Assembly: GCA_047967505.1 (NCBI GenBank)
Contig: CM106541.1
Direction: 5' to 3' (one strand)
DNA: 64,000 bases
Origin: Dipteris shenzhenensis
Lineage: Eukaryota > Polypodiophyta > Polypodiopsida > Gleicheniales
In this document: one piece after another, positions 51,481 through 63,345 of the stretch
How the letters are laid out: each line of letters starts with the position of its first letter
Position numbering within the stretch: the first letter of the stretch is position 1
Position numbers and translations under genes: made by a program
The notes under the pieces: generated by a model
The model's database searches: none
What the model was told of the DNA's origin: nothing
What the model saw: the letters and a program-made list of their open reading frames with translations, nothing else

Positions 51481-54369
51481 ACTGTTCAGTTTCTTTTCTC
51501 CATGGCTTTGTTCTCGTCCACTATTTCTACATTTTTTTTTGTCAACGCATGTGTTGACATAAGACCCTTATCATACTAATTTTTTTAAAAGGGTTGAAAT
51601 ATTTAAGCCATTAAGCTGGTTTTTTTAAATATGGGATTCCTCTCGCAAAACAATTTGCAAATACAAGTCTCTTTCACTAGATGGCATGCTCTCTCATGCC
51701 TAGTGCCACACTTACCCAGAGTGTCACAAGTGCATGCACACAAAATTTTATGCGTGTCAATTTAAAATTTTAAAAACAAATAATATTCAAGGGTTATGTT
51801 TATCTTCTCTTGTTAACAAGCATGTTCTTTTCTAGCACCACATGTTAAGTTAGTTCAATTATATGAGAATTATATAAACGCATCAATTTGTCAATACATG
51901 AGTTGTCCTAGGACCTTTCCATTTGCCATGTCATGTTAACATCTTAGCATAACTCGGTGAATCATGAAGATGTCATGTTATGCACTCGCTCAGAATTGTT
52001 ATAAAAACTATTAATGCTCTTCTTGTTTTGTCATTCTACTCCATTTTTGTATTCTACAATCATGGATACTCCTTTACTAGAGCTTGTAACCAACTATCCT
52101 TATTGTTAGTTTAGGGTCAGTTTAGCCCTTAAAAGTTCCTAACAAGAATCTGTTTCATAATAGCATTTTCACAATTTGTTAGATTCTCACTTGTTATCTC
52201 AACTAGTTATCTCTTGATGTATTTATAATACCCTTTTCACAATTAGTTATCTCAATGTCCAACCTCTATCTTCTATATTCTTACATGCTTTTCTTTACAA
52301 ATACCCTTATCAACAAGTAATTAAATTATCATGCATGACCTCATGGGCCCTTCTTAATGCTGGAAGCAATGGGTGAGTTCATTTTAAAACAAGGAAGTCT
52401 TTCTTAACTATCAATGTAAATAAGCCCTTAGATGAGTTGTGGTTTTATGCATGTACATGATTTTTCCTTTCTTCTATGAGACCTTATAGGCACAAGTGGA
52501 TTAGAGTTCACCTAAATAAAAAACCCCAATAAATGCGCTTAATTAACAATATTGTAGTTCTTTATGGGAATCATGAATGCCTCATGCACTTTGTAGCATT
52601 GAACCTCTACCTATCATAGCTAGTGAAAATTCCCCACTCATGATCGAGCTGTCGTAGTTGATACAAAATCATTAATTAACATCAACTTGGACTACAACTT
52701 CTACACTAAGGATTCAACTTAAATCACATTGATTTCCTAGACCATGGCAACTTAGGCCAATGGAACTCTAGGTCTTGTTTTTTGGTCATGAATGCTTATA
52801 TATGCTACATCATTTGAATCATAATAAGCTAAGTAAACATTTATCATACCAATAAAATATACAATTAGCTAGCTTGGGGACCTAGCATGAGAAAAAACTA
52901 CAAATTCTTCTATTTGCGGGGAGGATGGGCAACCGGCACCAATGGCAATGCATTTGCATCCACGATGCCACTCTCTAAGGAGGGATTTCCCCATCATATA
53001 AAGTCCATATTCTTGATGGTTGGAGACTTTTTGTATGGAGGAGATGGTACACGGTCTTTTTTGATGCACATGTATTTATTCTTTTGCTAATTTTTACCAT
53101 AATATACTACTTTGGCCTAAAGAGAGTCTAAGCCACATTTGACTCTTATTTTTTGTTATATATTTTACTTTGGAAATTATGCATATCTGAATAACTGACT
53201 AGATATTCAACATCAAAATAAGCATGGAAATGATTATCAATATTGACGCTAAAATAAGCATGTACCAAAATGTCAACAAAAAGCATGGAAGGCTCATCAT
53301 TGCTTCACTCAGAGTTTATAGGAGAACATATTTAGGGCAATTAACTAAATCATATTAAAAAATACAAGTAGATTTAAGTATTGACATGACTTGTAACTCA
53401 TGCCACTTAATTAAGAGAATACACACTATTTAGACAAGTGAGGCACAAGAGGAATATTAGGTTTACCTTTTTTGATAACAAGTTCAACCTCTTATTCATG
53501 CATGGATAAGGCTCTCTATCATCTGCATGTAAATGAAAATATCCTAGATTAAAATTTAGTTATCCTACTAGAAATCATCCAGTCCCTTTTTAATTGACAT
53601 CTCCATCTAACCCATTGTCTAGACTTTGGCTTGCACCATTCTTTTTATCCATTCCATCTCATGAAAAGCAAGCATCAAATGATAGGATTTCCTAATATTT
53701 TCTAATTAGTGACATGCCTTCGTGATGAGAGACCTCCTTTTGGTATTGTGGACTTATGAAGTGATATATTTATGAAGTGACTTTATCCTAGACTTTTCTT
53801 TTTACGGTCTTTGCATGATAGGCTTTCCTGTTATGTGCCTCTAAGTGACATGGTTGTCTACTTGGTGAGAAGTCACTATAAGGAGAGGTACACGATCACT
53901 ATATTAATGTTTATCATGACATATATTTCACATCTCCAAAAGGAGTTCTCTCATCAAGTGGGCGATGGAGACAATGCGGTCCACCCATGATAGGGTTTTC
54001 TATCATCATGTGCCTCTTAGCAATTATAGAGAAGTCATTAATGAGAGGGTTTTTTTACATTGAATTTTCCTTTTTATAAGGGGAATCCACATAATTTAAG
54101 TCATGAAGGTTTCAACCTTTTAACTTCCTCAATGTATTTTCCAAATTTGAAAAAAAAAGAAACTATTGCTTTCACACTCTAGTGGAGGGTCTTCTTTCTT
54201 GCATTTCTTGGAAAGGCTAAGAGAGAGGAAAAAAGGGAGAAGAGATTGATCAGACATGGATTGCATATTGACATAATCATGTGTACTTTTTGTGTGAGTT
54301 ACGTTCATGCATGCAATAATGGCACAACCTTGTCAATCCAAAAATATGGGATATAAGCAACTTATTGTT
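51481..54369. other. Intergenic stretch without recognised gene
   Basis: AT-rich DNA; no conserved frame. Confidence 0.5.
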
Positions 54370-54545
54370 GATAGTAATACTAATACCACTAGTGAAACAA
54401 TATTTACCATTGATAGCATATGCTATTACCAATCGAAAAAGCATACAATACTATAGGGGAGGTATTAAGCCAGTGGTATTAATAGTATTACTGATGGCAA
54501 GGGTTGGAATACCAATGACATTTAGTATTCTACCACTGGTAAATG
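54370..54545. repeat. Cluster of short inverted repeats
   Basis: GTAATACTAATACCACT at ~54375-54391 is mirrored by AGTGGTATTAATAGTATTAC at ~54472-54491 (one 3-base gap). Further ACCACTGGT/ACCACTAGT words are nearby. Confidence 0.6.
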
Positions 54546-55013
54546 GTTTACTACTATAGAAAAAGGGCTTTCATTTGGAAAGAACACAATAAAACGTTCA
54601 TTGATTTAAGGCAATTGATATGTGCTTGTAACCATGATCCCTTCTTATAAGATAATTTGCAAAACTACTATTATAAGAAATGTTTTGATTGAAACAAAGC
54701 GTAGGACATCCATGGGATAGAAGGCACCCACTAAGTTCATCCCCTGGAATATTTCTCTTGACAAAAAAGAAAATCCTGAGATATGCATCAATACCAGTTT
54801 TTATTTTCTCAAGAGAAACATTCTAGGTACAAAGTTTGGTGGGTGCATTCTAGCTCATGCACCTAGCATTGGTTGGATAAAACATACTTATAGTTTTTCT
54901 AACCTCTTGGAAATATCATTACCTCACAGAATCTCCTTAGTATTAATTGGTTTATAGTTGTGGTTGACCCTTATCCCAATATGCTAACCAAAAAAATTTC
55001 AAACACTTTCGGA

Positions 55014-55740
55014 CTAAATTGCATAAAAGTGTCTCCTTCTTATGCTATCTTCAGCTAGCTTAAGCATTTGATTCATATCTTCAAGAAAGTGTTTGGCCAC
55101 TTGAGCCTTCTCTTTTTCGAGCCCCACTGCCATTGGGGCTCTTGGTTGAAATCCATACATCATCATGAATGGACTAAAACCTATAGCGGTATGTTTGGCA
55201 CTATTATATGCAAATTCTAATATGGGCAAATACTATTTTGAATTAGTTTGCCGTTTACTTACATATGCTTGAAGAATATCTTCAATGATTTGATTGACCA
55301 TTTTAGTTTGACCACCACTCTGTGGATGATTCACGGTGCTCATATTCAATCAAGTTTCTAACTTCATAAACACAGCCCTCAAAAAATTAATGTTGTTAAA
55401 TTTGCTATTCTAGTCACTAACAATACTGGTTGGTAGCCCATATAATTTATAAATATGGTCCACAAATAGCCTAGCTAGTTTTAGAGTTTTGACTTCTTCA
55501 TTGACAAGAATAAAATGAGCCATCTTTGTCAACCGATCAACAATTACCCACATAGAGTTGTGCCCCCTTTGAGTTCTAGGTAATCCCATAATAAAGTCCA
55601 TGGAGATGCTTTCCCATTTGCTTGATGGGATCTCCAATGGGTGTAGGAGACTGCCTACCTTAAGGCATTCAGTCTTATCAACTTGGCATTTTGGGCACTT
55701 CAATACATAGTCTTGTGTGTCCTTACCTATTCCAAGTCAA
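55014..55740 (-). pseudogene. Gypsy integrase remnant
   Basis: Minus frames contain KCPKCQVDK (finger end), [36 protein letters not shown] and YGLPTSIVSD. Then, after a gap without the ExNG..E block, MPILEFAYNSAKHTAIGFSP and FMMMYGFQPRAP. Truncated near 55014. Confidence 0.85.
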
Positions 55741-56111
55741 AAGAATTGCCTTTTCAGAAGCGCATACTTCTTTTGAATTCCCGAGTGACCAGCACTAGAA
55801 CTGTCATGACACTCAAAAAGAACTTGGTACCTAATGTCATTATTATCTAGGACACATACTCTACCCTTGTAGAGTAGGTAGCCATCCTCAATAGTATATT
55901 TTTCCACTTGAGTCCTTTATCACCAACTTGTGGTGTGTCACCATTTCCATGTGACTCCCCAATGAAAGCCTCTCAATTAATTGGATCCCTATTTCTAATT
56001 GCTTTCCAAATTTCAGAGAAGTAAGGATCAAACTCACTTTTCCCTTTTAAGGACTCTAGGAAATCATTCTAAATTTGAGTAAAACTCAATTCATTGGTGT
56101 TCCAAACGTTC

Positions 56112-56387
56112 TTACTTTGCCAAAGAGACCACGTATTTATGGGCACTTGGGCTCTCATGCAATTTTAATTTCTTCACTAATAAGTTCAAGAAATTATGTG
56201 TTGCACAATCATCGACCATCACTCTTACCCTTTGCCCCTTTATTTTTCCATGCATCCTTAGTAAATCATGAGGACCAAAGGTGGGCTGCCACATTGTTGA
56301 TGATAGATAGCACATGTGGGTGCTATCCTCACGATAGACCTCTACCTCACTATACTTTTTAGTACCATTACGCGGCAATACCTGCAT
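56112..56387 (-). pseudogene. Gypsy protease remnant
   Basis: Reads GKIKGQRVRVMVDDCATHNF: the retropepsin active site, with D-D-C in place of D-S/T-G. Stops before the second conserved block. Confidence 0.7.
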
Positions 56388-56607
56388 CGTGTGTACTTGT
56401 TTTTGTGGAGGTCTATTTGGGGCTTTACTCTCGCTTATTTATTTTTAGGGTAGTTCCAAGTAGCATGGTCTTTGCCCAAACATTTGAACCAAAGGTTTTC
56501 CTACTTGGCCCTTTCATAAGTCTCTTTCTTCAAGAGAGGATATTTTTGTCTTTGAGGTTTCTTAGTTGGTGCCTGAGAAGTGTCTATTTTAAAGTGCCCC
56601 TTCCTTT

Positions 56608-57525
56608 TTAAATTGGAAAACCTGTTGAACTTAGGAACAAAACCTGTTTGTTTTGAAGTTCCATCATTGGATTCCCCATTGTATCATCATATATTTGGGC
56701 ATATTTAATTGCTTCTTCAAAGGTTTTAGGAGAATTTCTTCTCGCCTCAACCTTATAAGTGTCTTTGAGACCTCTCACGAAACCCCTTATCTTCTGGAAT
56801 TCATCAATTCCTTTTAGCTCAAGGACTGCCTCCCTATAATTCCCTATATACTGAAGTAAAGTGTTTTTACCCATAGTGCAATGATCCCAAGCCTCCCATG
56901 CTCTTTCTAATTAATTTTATGGTAAAAACTCTTTTAAGAAGGCTTGTTCAAACTCAGCACAATACCTAGGAGTTCTATCACTTTCTCTGAGGCTCATCCG
57001 CCATTTATAGGCCTTATTTCCAAGGGAAAGACTTGCTTCCACGACTTGATTTTCAGAGGGGGTATTCTTGAGTCGATGGAAGTCTTGCCATTTTTGCAAG
57101 AACGTACTAATCGCATCTTTATTATGCTCCTTTCCTTCCCCATTGAAAATTGGAGGTTTCAAGTCCTTAAGAATGTTAGAGATTTCTCTAACTCGAGAGG
57201 TGGACCTCTCAACTTGATTAGGAGGAGTTGGTGATTTTTCCATAAGAGTTACCCATTGAGAATCAGATAACTTGGTTATGGCTTCAATTAGGGGCTTCAA
57301 TGTATCATTAATAGTTCCTAACTGGGTTTTAATGTTTTGCATTCGTTTAATGAATTCCATATACAGAATTCGATAATCACCATAGTCTATGTCTTCCATT
57401 TCCACGTTATCCTCCTGAGTTTCATTATGTACTTCCTCATGTATTTCCTCTCCAACTATAGCTTTTTCTTTTCTAGCCCTTTCCTCACTCTCCCTAACCA
57501 TTTCATCTCTTTCTGGACTTGTCAT
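56608..57525 (-). pseudogene. Gypsy gag remnant
   Basis: Starts at an ATG at 57525 with an acidic, Arg/Glu-rich N-terminus (202 codons). Includes LKPPIFNGEGKEHNKDAIST, FLQKWQDF and AYKWRMSLRESDRTPRYCAE with FEQAFLKEF, the retrotrans_gag core. It continues in 56874-56608 with YREAVLELKGIDEFQKIRGF and FEEAIKYAQIYDD. One stop/frame break lies at ~56880-56915. Confidence 0.85.
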
Positions 57526-58230
57526 TTAAAAATGCATATGTTTCTAGAAATTATAAAGTAAGAAGCTTTATACTAGAGAGAAAAATGCAATGCCCACTTC
57601 CTTGGTATTTGTTCAATGGCCTTGGATTCGTCTTCGAAGCCATCTCGCTTTCTTTATTTTGCGAGAGGTCTTACACATTTGATTTTGCTCTTCACCATAC
57701 TTTAGGTTTCAAACTCCTCTACCCGATCAGTTCAGATTCTCTGAACTTCTTATGATGATGTGGCTCTATCAATAGCTTTGCTTGTAAACTTTTAATGTCG
57801 CACGAGAGTTTCTCTATTTCTAAGTCGCGTCGCCACCCAATTTCTTTACTTTCGGGAATTTAGATGGTAAGTGGTGAGTACAATGGCTAAAAGCTTGGCT
57901 GCTTAACTTCCATCCAAACTTTGGCTATGTAGGTGTCGAAAAACGAGCTACCTTACATCAGGTTATGAGCTGCATCACAAGGAATAGTAGATGTTCAAAC
58001 TTTCATCCAATTGCACCAACTCTGATTTTTCTATCTTCACCTCTCTTAAGACCTCTCTACGAACTCAGGAATACCCTCAAGTCATGGTCTTGACGAGCAA
58101 TTTGTCGCATGTCTCTAAATCCTTGAAAAGTCTATAATTATTTGAGAAACTAAAAGAAGTGTATCTATCACTATATTGATGTCATGACCTTCATCAAGTG
58201 CTATGCAAAGCGAGTTGCAAGTCAGCTCTA

Positions 58231-59628
58231 ATACTAACTATCACAACTCAGAGGGCTTCTATCTTTAATTTCCACCCAACCACGGTTTCTCATGAGCTCC
58301 CTTCTTTTTTCATACGTGTACGATCTCCAAGTTCCTTCTCTCTTCCTAATTTTCATGTGGATCCCTCTCTCTAGAAACCTCCCCCATGCCCAGTGCATCC
58401 CATGTGGATTCCTTTTGATGCCAAGTGTCCTTTCAAAGGACCTTACCCTTTTAACCTCTCGGCATCCCTCTGTAATGCTAGACATATTTTGCCTAGACAA
58501 TTCGTGTGTCCATCGTTGCATTGTCAAACCCTCTTGGTCTCCTGCCTCACCATAACCAAACCTCAAACTTACACAATTATGGCTAATGAAACAAGTTGAG
58601 TGGTGCCTGCTAGTAATTTTGGCTTCATACAAGTATGTTATAGCCTACAATCCAAATATAGGCCAAGAAACAATGGGTAGGTCAAACTTCTCGAGACCTC
58701 TTTGGTTTGATGTCAAATGGAATGATCAACAATATCAATATGCTTTTCTTTTTTTGATTTTTTTGGATTCTTTGTGTTGAAGTGAATGCACTTATTGAAA
58801 AATATCATAGGATCCTTCACTTGGATTGCACCAAGTTCACTTGGAAGCCTTTCCCCTTGCACTCATGTTATTACAAAAATTATAGTAGGTTCCCATGAGA
58901 TTGCACCAAGTTCACTTAGAACCTTTGCCTTGGACTACACCAAGTTCAAGGTCAAAGCATGATCAAGTGTTGCCAAACACATCATTATTTTGGGGGTATG
59001 CCATGATGGACACTAAGGATGGGATTAAAAAATTGACTATTGGCACATGATGAGACATAATAGCACATGCATTGACTAGATTTTTTAGTGGCATGATGCC
59101 TATCACATTGGAGGGCCCCAATTTTCAACCTAATGCCATCTCTCTTTAGACTAGTAGCCACCCTCTCTCTTTTGAATCCTTAACGACACAAAACTATTGA
59201 TATCATCATATTAATTATGCTACATGGAGCCTGTAGTGGACCGGTGCCATTGTGTAGGCTCATGTACTAGCCACAATGACCACAACAATGGCTAGAATTA
59301 GGCCCATCATCGATTTCCAACTATCATGAAGGCCATGTCAACCACTATAGGTGGTGACTAGCAACCATTGTGGCACACGTCTCACCCACATGATACATCA
59401 ACCACCATGATGTATGCCCAATGGCCCGCATGAATTGCCTTTGTGTGGCCACAAAAACCATTATAGGGGGTGACTACATCCATGGTGGCAATGGTTGGCG
59501 AACTTGATAGCCCAAGTCACTACCATAGTGATCCTATTGCAAGAAAGGTGTTTTCACAAAAGCCATGTTGGCACATGTCAACTAGCTTGTTAGTCCTATT
59601 GCACGACATGTTTTTACCACACCATCGG
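58231..59628. other. Possible LTR flank, then unassigned intergenic DNA
   Basis: A 132-codon minus-strand ORF at 58234-58632 lies where the 5' LTR of the adjacent gypsy remnant would be and is probably non-coding. Nothing else is recognisable. Confidence 0.35.
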
Positions 59629-59710
59629 CATGGCATAGCTCCTACTCGAGTACCATCAAAGAGTAACAGCATGGCATAGCTCCTACTCGAGTACCATCAA
59701 AGAGTAACCT
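59629..59710. repeat. 41-bp tandem duplication
   Basis: Two adjacent copies of CATGGCATAGCTCCTACTCG plus 21 more bases. Confidence 0.95.
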
Positions 59711-59887
59711 CTAGCCAATCAAGTATTTTAGCATAGCAATAAAGTATGCCACTCTAATTGCACAGCCTAATCTATATGTGCATTAGGCATCGTATTGGCC
59801 CCAAATTTCAATCTCTCATTGGCCCAAAACTCTCTATACTCCCTACTAAATTACAAGTTCATGATAAAACCAAGGGCTTTAGGGTTC

Positions 59888-59944
59888 TTTGTGTGTGTGC
59901 ATGCATGCGTGTGTGTGTGACATGTGTTTGTATGTGCGTACGTG

Positions 59945-59977
<33 letters not shown>

Positions 59978-60013
59978 ACGCGCGTGCGTGCACGCATATG
60001 CATGTATGTGTGA
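59888..60013. repeat. TG/CG-rich alternating purine-pyrimidine array
   Basis: Long alternating run of TG with GCATGC, GTACGTGC and GCACGCGCGTGC interruptions. No coding value despite an open frame. Confidence 0.95.
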
Positions 60014-61272
60014 GCATGCATATAGCATTATAATCTCCTTTGATTTACATCAATTTTAGTGACTTACTACTTTAGTAGAGAAACCCTACACATTTCTACC
60101 TCATAGATGCCAAAGTATAACTAAAACATTACACAAACATTCCAATGATAAAGATATCAAAGTTATTGACACAATAGTTAATGATCTTTATATTATGGAA
60201 TGGGGCACCTCAAGTGTGGACTCCCAGCTCCATAACTAGCCAAAGAGTAGAGAATATACTAGGACCCTGACAGACCAAGGCATGCAGGACTTGCATCAAG
60301 CCCTCATCTCACCACACTTGCATTAGGCCCCTAGGCCCTCATCTCACCACGCTACAACTCGGTAACTAGAAATTTGATGTAAATATGTACGTCTAAGTAT
60401 TTACAAATGTAGTATTGAAAGAGGAAGATTATATCTACCTTTAACATATTCCCAAAAATATATATATCACTAATTTTCAATCATCTTTCTTTATAGTCTT
60501 CTAATAATTACCTTCTTTGAATCTAGATGAATCTTAAAGGAAGCTAGATATTGTTATCATTTGAATCGTACAAGAAGGTGGCATCCATTTAGTTATGACC
60601 TACCAACTTTGAGCCCCACTTTCCACCAAGGGGACTTTTTAACTCGATGATACATACACACATATTGTGATCTTAAGATATTGTCCCATGAGTTTGTTAG
60701 GCTTTAGAATTTTGACTTATTAAAAGTGAGGTTAAGTACTATGGCACTTGGGTGCTAAAGTGTGACATCAATCTTGGCATCACGGAGGCCAAGGTTGGTA
60801 CATTTTATTACAATAAGGATCAATCATGGCATTGAATTTTCTCTTACGTTTGATAAAGACATGAAAAGAAGCAACAATTGGCTACCCTTGAGAAAAGTCA
60901 TGGCATGCGATGGATCTACCATGAACATCATACAAGTTTTGAAAGTTGGTAAGGTCAAACTAGATCAGTCTTGATTGGCATTGGAAACTCATGACATTGC
61001 ATGAATGTCAGTTCCATGCTTAGATTGGATGCAAACTCCCATCTATATGATATTACCTCATGTCAATCATTGAAATAGAATATGCTATTATACATGATGA
61101 GACTTCTTAGAGTGGGACGTCCACCAATGGCTAGCTACCACCTGTCACATGTAGTATTGTTCCCCAAGAGCCACTACCATGTGGTAGCACCTCACATGTG
61201 CCCCATTTCGGCCTTGGGCTTGAATTTTCCATAAACCCATATTTTTGGTTCTAAGACCCTCCCTCAATTTAA
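60014..61272. other. Intergenic stretch without recognised gene
   Basis: A ~60-bp passage (GCCACTACCATGTGGTAGCA ... CCCATTT) at 61160-61210 recurs in changed form at ~61880-61925. Confidence 0.5.
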
Positions 61273-62034
61273 GTGCGAAGGAGGCCAAATGTCCATTTTG
61301 CATGCAAAAGGAGTGCATCTATTGCCGCCATGCTAGCATGTCGATTGGGTTTTATCTCTCGAGTATATGACATTCTCGATTGTGCACCATGTGAGGTATG
61401 TCATCTTTCAAGGAGTCTAAGCTATGACCTGTCCCATTACAATGTAATTGCCGTCTTGCGATTTGCACGTGCAATTAGGCTTTCCTGCCTACTCGCTAAA
61501 GGTCCTATGATCTCTTGGTCCATTTGTATGGCACTTAATGATACCCTCATGATAGCTCTTTGGAGAAGCCGTTGTTTATTATTGCACATTGTGCTGTATG
61601 GGCCACCATTGCCTATGATACTTGCTTGCTTTTGCACTTCATTAGGTCCACACAATTATGGACCTGCTCTAATACCCTGTCAAAGATCTTGGAGGTCTCT
61701 TAGGTGGAACACGAATGGCCAATTGCCACATGTCACATGTAGGGTTGTGTGGGCCCCACGTGGGCTAGAAGCCTCGCCTAGACACCCTCTACCCTCTCTC
61801 AATCGTGGAGAGAGGCGCCTTCAGCCTATACATCTTTGTGCACCATGTGCACAACATTGCATGTGGGATTATTCCATAAGGGCCACTACCATGTGGCAAC
61901 CCGTCAAATGTGTCCCATTTGAGCGTCGAGCTTGGATTGCCCATTTTCTAACAAGCAAGATATGTGTGGCTCTCACGTTTTACGTGAACCTTAGTGAAGT
62001 TGCACTTTCTTATCTTAGCAAGCGTGTTATTTGA
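61273..62034 (+). other. Unrecognised 253-codon ORF, probably not a gene
   Basis: Longest orphan frame of the intergenic region. Cys-, Leu- and Arg-rich with no domain I recognise, no coding-like regularity, and it overlaps dispersed repeats. The length alone is weak support. Confidence 0.12.
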
Positions 62035-62648
62035 TTTAAAAGCTTGTAAACGTGTATGTAAACCCACAAGATAGAAATATTCTCACGGCTTATCACAAGT
62101 GTAACTTTCATTGACATTCACTTTATGTTACTTAAATACTTATTCATCTCTCTCTCTCTCTCTCACATCATCTTTCATGTAGGCACACGTAGATGTCAAA
62201 GGTACATACTACCATTTCACATGCTATTTTATGCGTTTTAGTTTTACAAACCCACAAAATATTAATTTGAACGGCTGAATGAGACATACACAAAGTCGTT
62301 TTGTCAGGGAGCATATGATTTTAGTCAAAACATGGGAAACGGGTTCCCCGGGTTCAAAGAGGTTTCACACCTGCGAGAACGAACGTGTGGGCTTTTGTGC
62401 TTGTCAGGGTCAGATTGAATTGACAATGTGTTTCATCAACACGTATTAGTGTGTTTGTGCGGCCTTTGTGCTTGTCAGAACTGCTGCAGCAAGCAGTGGA
62501 GGTGAGAATGTGCTGCAACGGCAAGGATTGTGACGCGGGCTGAGGCATGAATATCGATCCCAGAAATCCACAACACACGTACCACTCTCTTTCGCCCTCG
62601 GTTCTGGTAGTGTGAGCAGCGGTGATCCCTTTTCTTTGTTGTGTGTGT

Positions 62649-62664
62649 ATATATATATATATAC
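62649..62664. repeat. (AT)n microsatellite
   Basis: Short AT run, ~550 bp upstream of the MYB start codon. Confidence 0.9.
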
Positions 62665-62830
62665 ATTTCTCTTCCAACATAAGCGTAACGTTACTAACGT
62701 AGTTCACGAGTAAACGGCCTATCCTTAAAGACTGATTGAAGCTGCACATTCAACAAAAAGTTAGGAAGGCATTATCCACTGCCATTGGCAAAGCGGGCGG
62801 GAGAGGGGACGAAGAGGTCGAGAGCTTCAC

Positions 62831-62870
62831 ACAGAGAGAGAGAGAGAGAGAGAGAAAGAAAGAGAGCGAG
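62831..62870. repeat. (GA)n tract upstream of MYB
   Basis: GA repeat with GAAAGAAA and GCGAGAGCG ending, ~350 bp upstream of the MYB ATG. GA/CT tracts are frequent in plant promoters and 5' UTRs; a role here is only inference. Confidence 0.85.
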
Positions 62871-63212
62871 AGCGCACGCGCTCACATAGCAAGCTGAGTC
62901 TGTCAAAATGAGCTTTGACAAACGGACGTAGGTGGAGTGTTGTCAAAGCTGTGGTACACACAGAAGGGAAGTGAACCCACATGAAATTAGCGTTCATGTG
63001 TAGTCTCTCAGAGGATATGGCGAGGGCATGCTACCCTCTTTCTTGTTGCATCACAAACGAGCAGTAGCGGTGACGATGGAGTATTCCATGGAGTAAAGCA
63101 TTAAGGAGGCTGCGATTTCGCCTTCTTTGAACGACACTGCAGTTCAATTTCGATAGACCCGAACCTCAAGCTCGGCCTTCTGTGTAATCTCTTCCGGAGG
63201 TCTTGGAGTACT

Positions 63213-63345
63213 ATGGGAAGGCAGCCCTGTTGCGAGAAAGTGGGGCTCAAGAAGGGTCCATGGACAGCAGACGAAGACCGGAAGCTTGTAAACTTCATCA
63301 CCCTGTATGGCCATGGATGCTGGCGCGAGGTCCCCAAACTTGCCG
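63213..63345 (+). CDS. MYB exon 1
   Basis: 133 nt from the ATG, ending one base into the Gly45 codon, the standard first intron position; donor GTATCT. Confidence 0.93.

Larger units (their letters stand above)
54990..58230 (-). mobile_element. Ty3-gypsy remnant lacking RT and RNase H
   Basis: Minus-strand order from right: possible primer site at 58215-58226 (TAGTATTAGAGC), gag, protease, integrase. No RT or RNase H lies between protease (56112-56387) and integrase (55014-55740). A possible LTR edge starts near 58230 (TATCACAACTC, expected TGTCACAACTC), but no matching second LTR was found. Confidence 0.75.

Noticed and set aside
59758-60033. 91-codon ORF with Cys-Val-Cys repeats
   Set aside because: Translation of a TG microsatellite.
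61273-62034. 253-codon ORF as a real protein-coding gene
   Set aside because: No recognisable domain, overlaps dispersed repeats, no splice or neighbour context; kept only as a low-confidence entry.
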